Source: Limonium bicolor
Taxonomy: Eukaryota; Streptophyta; Magnoliopsida; Caryophyllales; Plumbaginaceae
Direction of reading: 5' to 3'
NCBI GenBank assembly: GCA_023374045.1
Contig: CM041782.1
Location: 186,452,925 to 186,516,924, forward strand
DNA length: 64,000 nucleotides
Part shown: positions 10,449 to 21,119 of the stretch, one piece after another
How positions within the stretch are numbered: position 1 is the stretch's first letter
How the letters are laid out: the number at the start of each line of letters is the position of its first letter
Position numbers and translations under genes: made by a program
Notes under the pieces: generated by a model
What the model saw: the letters and a program-made list of their open reading frames with translations, nothing else
Database searches by the model: none
What the model was told of the DNA's origin: nothing

Positions 10449-12507
10449 TGTTATAACCCACAATTCCTAGCTTATATTATATCTGCTACAACGTTATTCT
10501 AAAGTTGGATTTAAATCTCTTGCTATCAGTGGTGCTGAGCGACAGTTTTCTCCCTTCCTTTCTCTCTCTAAATTCCTCCTCTGTGAGTATTGTGCTACTG
10601 CTGTGGTGATCAGATTGAAGGCCTCGTTGCTGCTGTGTTTCTCTTCTTCTTCAATCAGGTTTGTGTTGAGATAATTCTGGATTCCGATGATGATTTTCTC
10701 CCCAGCAGTTTCTGATTTCTGGTTGTGGCTGTGATGAATCCAGCGTTTGTGTTTCTGCAATTGGATCAGTGAATCGTGTGAGACTGCTACTCTAAGAAGA
10801 GTTAGGAATTTTGCCCTCTCGTGTTCAGGTTCTGATTACAGAATTTTGGAACGTTGACGTTCTAGGTTTCCTTGTTTGATTGCGGATTTTGGATTGTTGA
10901 ATTGTGGGAATTCAGTGGTCTTTATTCGTGCCTGGCTGCTGGGTTGTTCGGACTGCGCTTGTTGATTCATACCATCGAGTTCCTTCTGCTAATCGAGGTA
11001 GGTGGTTACTCGATTCGGTTTGGAAGTTCAGCCATGGGGTTTGCAAGGTCTTATTGTCTGATTTGGATGCGTTTCTGTGTGTTGTGTTTGATTGCGTTTT
11101 GGAATGGCTAAACCCCCATGGTCTCCTGTATTTATGACTGATTTGGTGTGTGTTCTGAATTGGTGATTCGTGGTGTCGAATTGCGTTGTTTTTCTGCTAT
11201 GTTCGTCTTCTGAAATCTGCAGTTTTCGCACTGTCCGAACTTCCGTCTGAGCTTTGAAGTTCGGACAGTGTGTTTTGCCTTTCTGATTTTCTAAGTTCGG
11301 GGTATGTCCGAACATCTGTCCGAACTTAGATGTTTGGACACACCCCCAGATTCTCCTCTGTTTTTAGTTCGACCTGTGTCTGAACTTTGACGTCCGGACA
11401 CAAGGTCGGACCTTCCGCGTAAGTTTTTCCGTAAACTCGTCCGAACATCAGTCCGAACATTGATGTTCGGACATTCTGAAATGTTCTGTCTGATTTCAAA
11501 TCGACTTGTGTCCGAACATTGATGTCCGGACACAAGTTCAGACATTTGACTATTCTGGTTTCTGAGTCTCGACTTGCGTTCGAACTTCGACGTCCGGAGA
11601 CAAGTTCGGACACTGCTCTGCTTTCTACATAACTTCTCCGTCTGAACTCCGATTTGGACGCCGTTTGTGGCGTTGGACTTCTATAAGTTCCTACAACTGT
11701 ATTATAAGTGTTTCGGCATGGTTTCATGCAAGGTTGCTTCTGTTTTTGCAAACCTTCTGTTTTGGGGCACTTTACTCTGTTTCTGAGCCGTGAATGGCTG
11801 GGTCGAGCCATTCCGTGGTATACCATGTAGACGTCGTTCTGAGTGTGGGTCATTCCCTTTCTGTTCTGTGGGGTTGACGAACCCTTTGGCTCTTTCAAGT
11901 CATTTCTGCGTTGTCGAGAGACCTGTTATGGTCTATGGGTCTTCGACCCTTCTGAATGTGTGCATTGTACTGTGTCCCCTATCTGTTTGTGAACTTTGCT
12001 TACTTCTGAATTGGGCACTCTGGTGTTCCATTCTGCATTTTGTTTCAGTAATACTCTGCTTATTTTAAGAGCTATTGTTTTGTGCTAATCTCTGCTTCTC
12101 TTCTGATTTCAATTGTTTTGAGTGACCTTACTGATGACGGTCGCTGCTTACTGGGCATAGTTGTGTGCTCATTCCCCTACTTTTAACATTTTGCAGATTG
12201 ATCAGCAAGGATCACTTATTCAGTTTCTGGAGCTTAGCTTATGTTTCAGCTCTTTTGTTATTTGATATTCTTACTCAGACTCGTAGCCTTCGGGCCTTAC
12301 TCTGTTTTAGACCTCTGTTTCTGTTTGGATATGTAATTGGGATTTCGTGTTGCTTCCACTGTAATTGGGTACTCTGGTTTATAATGATTATGGAAACTCT
12401 GTTTTGGGCCTTTATTGCATTTGAGTGTTTTAGAGCCTTGCGTTATTAGGTAGTAATACGCGGCGTGCAATACCCTTAACTCTTAGGCCGGTTTTAGGGG
12501 TGTTACA
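10449..12507 (+). repeat. Tekay-like LTR 2 (3' LTR of copy B)
   Basis: This 2059-bp LTR runs from TGTTATAACCC to GGGTGTTACA. It aligns with LTR 1 throughout but lacks 168 bp corresponding to 3731-3898, joined at 10530/10531 with a 2-bp GT microhomology. The lost segment holds the TATA-like box. The palindrome cluster is at 11229-11613. Differences from LTR 1 include many single-base indels near the 3' end (about 11880-12480). Confidence 0.9.
11229..11613 (+). repeat. Palindrome cluster in LTR 2
   Basis: This is the second copy of the six-palindrome cluster seen at 4599-4981. Some arms here carry substitutions. Confidence 0.8.
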
Positions 12508-12901
12508 AAAAATCTGTAGCAGAACAGTGTATTAGTACCTTTAATTTTAGGAAGAAAGTTGGTGTGAATAACCTTGGAAATGAATGAAGAACTTGAGTAT
12601 AGTTATTGCATATGGTTATAAAGGATTTGGAATGGTTATTAAGTGAGTTGGTAGGAGGTAGGAAACTATCAAGAGAAAGCTAGAAGTGCACTAGTGTGCA
12701 AAGTGCAAAATGTAAGAATTGATGTTTGTGAATTTGAGCAAGAAGTTGAGTAAGTATTGGACCATGGATTTAAGGAGTTTTAGTGAGTGTTTAAGTGTGT
12801 TTAAATATGTACAAAACATGTGGAAAGATTATGGAATGATTGGAGGTGGATTAAGGGTTGATTAGGGGTTAAAAAATGACCATAATAGTAGTTTTTAGCA
12901 G

Positions 12902-13084
12902 GGTCCGGGACTTAGGATATGTACCAAGTCCCGGACCGCTTAAAAAAAAGGCCCGAGAGTGAATGCAGGAATTGGTCCGGGACTTAAGTCCAGGACCAAG
13001 TCCAGGACCAGGTGTAAAAATAGGCCGAAAGTCAAGTTAAGTGTTGGTCCGGGACTTAGGGTCCGGACCAAGTCCCGGACCACC
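12902..13084 (+). repeat. Three GGTCCGGGACTT palindromes in LTR-B
   Basis: Three palindromic units are spaced about 71 bp apart: about 12902-12937 (12-bp perfect arms GGTCCGGGACTT and AAGTCCCGGACC), 12973-13011 and 13044-13083. The same arm sequence recurs in the LARD-3 LTR at 42180. Confidence 0.8.
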
Positions 13085-13964
13085 CCCAAAATTCAGCAGA
13101 GAGTGTTTTAAGGGTTCTAAACATGTGGGATTGATTGGTAATGGTTTTAGAAGTTGTTAAGGCCTTGTTTGGTGACCTTTAAAGGCCCTAAGAAGTGTAA
13201 ACAAGTTTGAGGAATGATTAAGAAAGTTGTGAGTATAAGAACATTAAGTTAAACCGAAACAACGGGATACGGGGTAAGTACGGGAGTGGTAACTATTTAT
13301 GTATTGTAACACTTAGTATTAATTAAACCATTTGGCATGTAGTCATTGGTTCGAGACTAGGACTCGAGGAACAAGTAAGGACTAAGGAACAAGGAGACAC
13401 CCGGTGAAGTAAATTTCAGTAAAAGGTATGATTTCTTCATGCCCTGTATCCTAATCTGGTTACCCCGATTTGTGTGCTTATTTGATCACCTAAATAAGAT
13501 AAATGCATGAATCGTACTTTATTGCACTTACTTGTGCTTGTTTATATTGTTCTTGATATATTTGTCTTGAACAATAGTTTGTATAATTCATGAAATGAAT
13601 AAATGAGAATGAAGTGTATGTGTACCATGTAGTGTACTTGTGTATTGTAGTGTATTTCATATGGATGTATATATGAGCAATGTATTGTATTATTGTGGAT
13701 TGGATGTGTGACTTCTACTAATTCCTAACTACCTAACTTCTAACGTAAGTAAAGTAAATTGGAATGAGTAGAAGTCCGAATAGCTTCGGCCACGCGTGAG
13801 GATGAGGAGACACAAGAGTTGGATCCGATTCCTGGTTCTTAAACTGGCCCACGGCCCAAACCCCTAATGGGTAGCATCCTGGATTGGTGAACCAAGTAAA
13901 TCCCGGTGGTGGGACAGAGTAGTCCCCGGGCCGGAGGTCCCGACGACTTGACTTGAGTAAGTAA

Positions 13965-14245
13965 GTAAGTAAAGTATGAGTATGTATGCGTAAGTATTGT
14001 GTAATGAGTAAAAGAGTAATCTCCACCCGATTAACCCGGGTGGACAAAAAGGAGCTAACAAGTATTGTGTATGTATGGAATATGTATGGGTATGTATTGA
14101 GTATGTATTGTGTATGCGCATTTCAGGAAAGGTAAGTAAGTACCAATTGGCTGGTATGGACTACTTGTATGTATTGAAGTGTATGTATGTATTTCTTGCG
14201 TAAAGTATTGTAGTATTATGTATGAAAGCATGTATGCATGTATGT
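13965..14245 (+). repeat. GTATGTAT-rich low-complexity stretch
   Basis: The stretch holds many degenerate GTATGTAT or GTATTGTGTATG units inside LTR-B. It has no coding signal. Confidence 0.5.
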
Positions 14246-14852
14246 ATGAATAAAATGAACTGCATGTATTTGACCAAGTGGTCAGTGTACCCTCACTAGT
14301 ACGCGGGGTATGCGGAAGTCATATTCAGCGTAAGCTGACCCCCTAGGGGGAACGTTTTTAGTGTGCAGGTACCCGAAGCGGATATGGTCAAGGTAAGCGA
14401 TCGGTGGCTACACTTGGATAGTTAGAAGTAGAATGTAGAAGCGTACCAAGTGGTACACCCCTTGTACTTAGAAAGTAAGTAGTTTGTGAGGAATGGGTAG
14501 TGGATAGACTCTTAATGAGTATCTATGAAATTGAAAGACGTGTTGTATTTGTATAAGGATCTTAGTAAACTCGGTGTATTATATTGTATTGAACTTATAG
14601 AGTATTATAATGAATGGGAAGTTCTAGTATTTGATTTGGTAATTGGAGTATGTACTGTAAGTGTGTAGTACTCGGATATTCCGGTCCATCAGACCGATGC
14701 TATATGTAGTAGTAGTAGTAGCCTTGTTAGTCACGTGGGTGGCTAACGGCATTGTATCACCCACCGTTGAGTATGTAAGTATCCGCTGCGTAAGTCTGGA
14801 TTGTATAAGGAGATTGGACGGTAATGACAGTATTAGCGGTAGGGGTGTTACA

Positions 14853-15171
14853 AAAAGTGTAATTATAGGAACTTGAGTGTTAAAGATATAAATCAAAACA
14901 GACCTAAGGTCTGTTCGGAAATTTCTAAAATATATAACCATAGGTTATATTAAATATAAAGTTAAATTGATATAATATAAAGTATATGCTACATTATATA
15001 ATATGTGTGGTATAATTAGAATAAAAGGAAAGTATGTGATAAGAAGGAAAATGGGATTTATAACCCATATGCTTTCCGGTAATGTAACCAACATATATGT
15101 GTAACCATAGGTTATAATTATTATAAAGTCAAAATGTTATAACATATGATATGTATAACATTATGTTAAAT
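14853..15171 (+). repeat. LARD-1 5' LTR, segment 1
   Basis: This AT-rich segment is homologous to 31422-31740 of the LARD-1 3' LTR. The homology extends left to 14775, into the LTR-B tail. It ends at the TAAAT copy (15167-15171) left of the solo LTR. Confidence 0.85.
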
Positions 15172-16537
15172 TGATAAGTGGTGAAATAGTGCTCTCTCAA
15201 GTCCTTTTTTCGTCGTCATTTTATTTGGCGCATGACTTATTTCACCACTTTATGGAGTATTTGTGTGTTTATTAGTGATCTTATACTTTTGGCTTGTTCA
15301 AATAGGTAAATACTCATTGGAGTACATTTTGAGAGCTTTATATGAGAAAGCATCAATGTTCGAGCACCTCGGGAAGGATGTCTAGCCAACAGGAAGCATC
15401 GGGAGAATTCCGGCACAGAAAAATGACATTCTAGAGCCGACCGACCTTGGGACCGACCTTGCAAGGTCGGTCCGGCTCTGTTCAATCGATCCCAGAACTC
15501 ACTGGAATCGACCGACCTTGCGACCGGACTTGCAAGGTCGGTCGAGCTTATAATCTGTCACGTGCTCCCGTCTGAAAGGGTCCGACCGACCTTGGGACCG
15601 ACCTTGCAAGGTCGGTCGGACGGAATTTTTGCCCAGAATTTTCTGTTTAAAGGCTGCATTTTGGGGCTCCCTTCCCCATTATCAAATTCACCCGACTCCA
15701 ACCCTAAACAGACGAGAAAGAGGTGAAAATAGAAGAGAAAAGAAGAGGAGAAGAGAAGAGAAGAAGGAAGTGAAGATCTCTACCTCCATTGAAGCTTGGA
15801 AGCTCCTCCAATGGCTAATTCTTCCTTTTCTTTGCTCTTTCCTCTAGTGTCTGAGTAGTTCCATTTGTATCCTAGGATGAGGGTTTGAACCCATTTTTCA
15901 TTGAATGCTAGAAACCTAACTCATTAATTACTCTTGTTTTATTCTCTTCAATATCAATTAATGCACTAAACTGATCTCTTATTGCATTTATGGTGGTTCC
16001 ATTCAATATTTGAGCTTGAGTTTGGGACTAGACCAAGAAGGGAGTAAACCCTAACCTTTGCTTTCTTGATTTTGGAAGTAAATGCTTGGGGCTATTGTTT
16101 AAGAGTGCTTGCTTAATGCTATTTGATGACTTGAACCTCCTTTAATTAAGGGGTTTGATTATTTGGGTAAGAATTAGATTTCCCATGATTTGGGGATTCA
16201 TGAGCTAAACTCTAATAGACACTGAGATGATGAGTTATGGTTTTGAAGTTCTTTGAGTGAATTGGGTGATTCCCACTATCCTAGGGTACTCTCCCCATCC
16301 ATTCCATTCACAAACATTTTACTGTTTTTATTGCACTTCAGTTAACAAAACAAACAACCAAGCTTGCCTCTGGCTAGACCCCCATTTTACTGTTATTTTG
16401 CACTTAACTATTATACCGAAGCTCGGGATTTAGAAACCAATTTCCTTATGGATACGACACTTGTTTTACTGCAACGAATTGGGTGCACTTCCCCATTTTA
16501 GCTAGGTTTAATTACTATGTATGTAATTTTCCCAACA
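15172..16537 (+). repeat. Solo LTR, 1366 bp, TSD TAAAT
   Basis: It starts TGATAAGTGGTG and ends TTTTCCCAACA, and is flanked by TAAAT at 15167-15171 and 16538-16542. The LARD-1 3' LTR keeps the unoccupied site at 31736-31740, which proves the boundaries. There is no internal region, so it is a solo LTR left by LTR-LTR recombination. The 3' part (ATGGATACGACACTTG, near 16450) recalls Tat/Athila-type Gypsy LTRs, but that lineage call is tentative. A purine-rich stretch lies at 15710-15770. Confidence 0.92.
15433..15621 (+). repeat. Three GACCGACCTTG palindromes in the solo LTR
   Basis: Three units are about 75 bp apart: 15433-15479, 15509-15545 and 15580-15621. Units 1 and 3 contain the same perfect 22-bp palindrome (15451-15472 and 15596-15617; half-site GACCGACCTTG). 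Each is preceded by an extra direct half-site. Confidence 0.85.
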
Positions 16538-17194
16538 TAAATATGTGGCAATATTGTAATAAGGGAAAAGTTTGGTAAATTGATGAAAAATCAGATTATG
16601 TGATTTAGTGCCTTCACGGCAAAACCATATTAGTTTTATAAAACTATAGGTTAAAATAATTAATTAGATATAAATATCATATTATATGATATAAAGATAT
16701 AAATGAAACATTGAATAAAATTTTGTGGTCAAAACATAATTTATAAAACCATGGGGCCTTGGCGCAAATAAAAAGGGTTGAAAAATGAATTTTTAAGCTA
16801 TAGTTACAAATGTTATGAATACTATAGCTATTGTCAAATATTATTGTCATTAAATGAAACTAATATCATTAGTAACAATTCACATGAAATAATGTGACAA
16901 GGAATAATTATATGATAAATATAAACTAAGGTTCAAAATAAATAAACCTTAGGAATTATAAAAGAATGTCATGAGATGTTACATAATGTTAGGATATAAA
17001 TCTTAATATAAGTTGTGTAACACAATACAAAAAAAAACATCTCACGTAAGAGGATGAGACGTGGCATATAATGTGCAGTATTCATGAAACGAACATGTAT
17101 ATAAGCATATATATATGAAATGCGCGAGATGTATGTATAAAAATATATGTATAAGATAAATACATTATATAGTTGGAAACTATATAACATAACA
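16538..17194 (+). repeat. LARD-1 5' LTR, segment 2
   Basis: This is the continuation of the LARD-1 LTR between the two solo-LTR insertions. It aligns with 31736-32396 of the 3' LTR at high identity. It ends at TAACA (17190-17194), the left target-site copy of the next insertion. No gene is seen. Confidence 0.9.
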
Positions 17195-18923
17195 TGTAAC
17201 ACCCCAACTACTAACAATACACTTAACAACACCTTGCAGCGGAAATCACAACTCACAACATAACTTAAACTCCTTGGTGTTACACGCCGTTAGCCACCTA
17301 CGTGGCTAACAAGGCTAACATACATACATTGTACCGGTCTGATGGACTAAACTCCCGAGCAACTACACATAAATCCCGTTCCATGTCCAACAATCATTAT
17401 GCACTTACATTACAGCTGTACCGAGTAATTACCAACTAACGCCGATACATTTTCGGTCTTACTACACCTATAATACATCCACAATTCTCATGACTACCAC
17501 ATACAAACACTACCCCGTCCTACTCTCGAACGGCTCCCAGTTCCATGTACCTGAAAAGTATGGGAGCCCCCAAAGGGGGTCAGCACCTTTGCTGGTATGG
17601 TAATCCCGCAGCCCGCATGCTACCGGGCCACGCACAACTAATTGTCGTCTTAGCATGCGATTGATTTTATTTTAAACATACACAAACTACACACATACTT
17701 CATGCTTGAAAGCACCCATCCTTAAAGGTACACAACCACAAGGTTAGCACACATAACATAACAACACACTTCACTTATTAACACACACAAACTTATTCCC
17801 GTTCTTCTTAGAGAATATAAACTTTACTTAGGGAGTGCCGGGGTGATATAAGCCCGAGCACAACATACATACGTTTTCTTTACTTGAGTGGCGGCCTCAT
17901 ATAGGACCGATCACAACATACACAATTTCCCCCTAGCTCCAATACTGATGAGGTAGGTAAGCCTTGGTTAAGCTTGTGGGTGGTTGTAATTCAAGGAGGA
18001 AGAACAACCGTAACATAACAAAGAGGGAGTCGAAGCGAACTTAGGCTTCAACACCCTACCAACATTGTACATAATTTCCCTCCTAGCCCGATGTGGAGGT
18101 CGGGTAGGTAAGCTTTGGCTAAGCTAGTGGGAGGTCGAAATCCAATGAAGGAAAACAACCCTAACATAACAGGATGGGAGTTAATTCACATATATATATT
18201 AACTCCCAAACAATACGCGCGACTGGGACACCCGGATTCCTCTCCATACATAACATATATATTAGTTAGAGGTTCCCTTATGGAACTTATCACATACATA
18301 CGTCACATAGTGTTACTAACTCGGTTAGACACATAAGGGAAATCATATCCCATTTCAACAACACGGATAACAGTATCCAACATCAACAACATATTAAACA
18401 AGTCACATACATCACGCATAGTCACAACATACAATAACGCACGGATAGCCGTAGTTAGAACGTTCCCATGGGTTGGGACGTTTATTCCGAATACCGATCT
18501 CTTATGTGAACCTAAGGTCGGTTAACTATTATTTAACACATAACTAAGGTTAAGCGGTATTGGAATTAATTACGCCACAATAATGAATTACTGTAAACTC
18601 ATTTCATGCTTTATCTTGCAAGGTGGCAAACACAAAGAAAAACACATTGGCATACAAGCCGGTGTAATCCGGTAGGACACAGGTTGCAAGAAAACCATAC
18701 CTGTCACCGAAGGTTCACTCTAACATCCCATCACACGTTCCTCGAAAACTCTTTGAACAACTGATAACATTATAACTATCTCCATTAACATCAGGGTAAT
18801 ATAATTATTTAACGACTAGTGCGCCCATAGCTAACCCCGTTATCCCGTTATACTTAATTTTACTCTTGTGATCTTAAGTTCACAACTCCCACATCAAACC
18901 TAACACTTGTTTATACATCTTGA

Positions 18924-18950
18924 GGCCTTTACATGTCACCAAACAAGGCC
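18924..18950 (-). other. Conserved GGCCTT...AAGGCC LTR module
   Basis: On the minus strand this reads GGCCTTGTTTGGTGAC followed by a short spacer and AAAGGCC. It is the same inverted-repeat module as at 13161, 42073, 45119 and 54709. Confidence 0.7.
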
Positions 18951-19181
18951 TAAACATCACCCCAAAACCATTACCATCGAATCCCCCCATCATTAGACGG
19001 CTCGAGCACACTTATAGAGCGAAAATGGAGTTCAAAGGATTATCGGTCATTTTCAAATCAATATACCTAAACATATGCCAAAACATGTCAAAACAGATAG
19101 TACTCGAAAAGAGGAATCCAACGCCGCAAACGGCACTCTAAACGGAGTTCAAACGAAAAAGTTATGCAAAAACAAAGGTTG

Positions 19182-19275
19182 GTCCGAACATGCGTCCGAC
19201 CTTGCATGTTCGGACATAAGTCGAGAGTTCTGAAAATTTTCCGTCGTATGATGTCCGAACTTCAATGTTCGGACA
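19182..19275 (-). repeat. Two GTCCGAAC palindromes in the minus-strand solo LTR
   Basis: Unit 1 has perfect 12-bp arms, GTCCGAACATGC (19182-19193) and GCATGTTCGGAC (19204-19215). Unit 2 has perfect 9-bp arms at 19252-19260 and 19267-19275. Confidence 0.8.
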
Positions 19276-21119
19276 CATGTTAGGACATACCGAAAACTGC
19301 AAAATCCATTACGGAAAACAACTAGAACCAAGCCACAAATCCCCCACAAAACATACATAACTTATAGTAGCAAAATAGCCCATCGAAAACACATTTCCAC
19401 GGGGTTTTAACGCATCATACACACATTAAAATCAACCAAAAACATCACCAAATCAAGGAGTCAAAACACTCATTTTCTACCAAAATTTTGCCATAACCTC
19501 CCCATAAACCTTTCATGTCCACATCCACCAATTTTCTCCATTTGCAATCCTAATCTAACCACACCCTTATAAGGGTCCTATCAGCACATAACACAATCCT
19601 CAAATTCATCAACAACAATACAACCACCATAATCTCAATGAACCACAATATAAACACAACCTCAAAACATTTGGCTCTTAAGGCCCTCAATTCAACCATT
19701 ACTTCACAAACCTCTCCAAACTCAACTAAACACATTTTCAACATAGATTTAAATCCACAATTTGGGTTCATTAATTTGTTTACCCATCCCAAACACTTAA
19801 ACAATTATAACAAGGTTTAAGGTGGATTCCTTACCTTAATTTCACATGTTTCCTTAATTCTCCTCTTGCTCCATATCTTCTCCAAAATCGGTTAAGAGGG
19901 CATGGAGTTTCCAAACTCCATCCCAACATTCAAGAACACAAAACACACTCAATTAATTATCTAAACCCTTGCAATATTTCAATTAATCAAAGGGCTAGAG
20001 CACAAGGTTAAGGTTTACCTTTGTGAAGCTTTCAAGAGGGATTTTCACCCTTGAATCAAGAGGGGAACTTCTCCACCATTGAAGGATCAATTTGGAGCTC
20101 AAGAACAAGGAGAAAACAAGGTATCAAAATGGTGAAAAATTGATTACACCAAGAGTTGAAGGAAAAATGACTTTCTCTTGGAAATTTTTACCTTAGAAGG
20201 AAGAGTAGACTCCAAGCTTCTCATTGGTGCCATTTTCTCTTCAAATGGGGAAAACCCATGGAGGTCAACTTCATCCTTTTGGAATTTTGAAAAGAGAGGA
20301 TGATAGAGGAAGAAGAATATGTGATTTATTTTTGATTTGGAGCTCAAATGGAGCTTGGAGATGAAGAAGAAGTGAGGAAGCCATTGTTGGCTTGTGGAGG
20401 AGAACTCCATCGGCAGAGGGAGGAAGGAGCCGGCGGAAAGGAGAGAGGAAAGAGAGGAAAGAGAGGGGAAAAGAAAAGTAAGGAAGGAGAGAGAGTGAGG
20501 GGTATTTGTGCCCTTTGTTATTTTGGCGCTCTCTTGACTTAATAAATTAACTAACTAGTCATGTGTGGGTGGGCTGTCTACATTAATAAAACCGGCCCAC
20601 TAATATAAACATACTGGAGCGTTTTTCGTTTTTAACAGAAAACGCTTGTTTATTTACCCGGTTTAGCACTATTCACTAACGGGGACCGTTTTCCGGAATT
20701 TTCTCATTCCTTTAATTTTAATGGTTATTAAACTCCCATTAATGTTTAATTATAGTTACATAATCAACTATTATTTTTACAGGGTCATTTAAACTGTTTA
20801 AAGTCACGTTTTCGGGTTTCCTCGAAAAACGCACTCTAAGACTCCGTTAGCGTTTAAACGCATTGTTTGGATCCGTTTCCTTCCGGGATTTTTCCCACAC
20901 GTTCCTAATGTGTAATTAAGGTAAAAAATATTTATAGCCCTAATGAAGGTTATGTACCTCCTAAAATAATTAAATACGTATTTTCACGTTTTGTGATTTT
21001 TACACATTTCCTTTTTCTTTTTGGTTTTCATTTCTTCACCAATGATCTTAAGGACTTAATTATCCTTAGAAAATTATAATTACATAATTAATTAACGCAT
21101 TAAGGTTTGGGGTATTTCA

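Larger units (their letters stand above)
12508..14852 (+). repeat. 3' part of a long LTR (LTR-B), target of the Tekay-like array
   Basis: This non-coding AT-rich sequence ends in GGGGTGTTACA at 14852, an LTR 3' end like those of the other long-LTR elements here. It shares modules with them in the same order: a palindrome cluster, GGCCTTGTTTGGTGACC at 13161-13177, a possible splice acceptor with CAG at 14366-14368, and a terminal block with CCGCTGCG near 14782. The 5' part lies left of the Tekay-like array, outside the window. Its last 78 bp recur at 31345-31421. No PBS follows it, so it is a solo LTR or an LTR remnant. I see no gene in it. Confidence 0.7.
17551..19834 (-). other. Predicted intron inside the minus-strand solo LTR
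   Basis: Read on the minus strand, AAG|GTAAGG falls at 19837-19829 and a pyrimidine-containing TTTTCAG|GTAC at 17557-17547. The layout matches the predicted intron of LARD-2. This is a prediction from splice-site consensus only. Confidence 0.4.
17195..21119 (-). repeat. Solo LTR, 3925 bp, minus strand, TSD TAACA
   Basis: On the plus strand it starts TGTAACACCCC and ends GGGGTATTTCA; on its own strand it runs TGAAATACCCC to GGGGTGTTACA. It is flanked by TAACA at 17190-17194 and 21120-21124, and the empty site is kept at 32392-32396. The LTR ends are of the same class as the LARD LTRs. Palindromes lie at 19182-19275, the conserved GGCCTT module at 18924-18950, and purine-rich runs (pyrimidine on the element strand) near 20440-20500. 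ORFs here are short and not recognisable. Confidence 0.92.

Noticed and set aside
12902..13084. Regularly spaced short palindromes resembling a CRISPR array
   Set aside because: They are in plant LTRs, the copies diverge, spacers are not unique, and no cas genes are present.
15629..15847. 72-codon ORF in the solo LTR
   Set aside because: It is purine-rich, low-complexity leader sequence of an LTR with no protein similarity I recognise.
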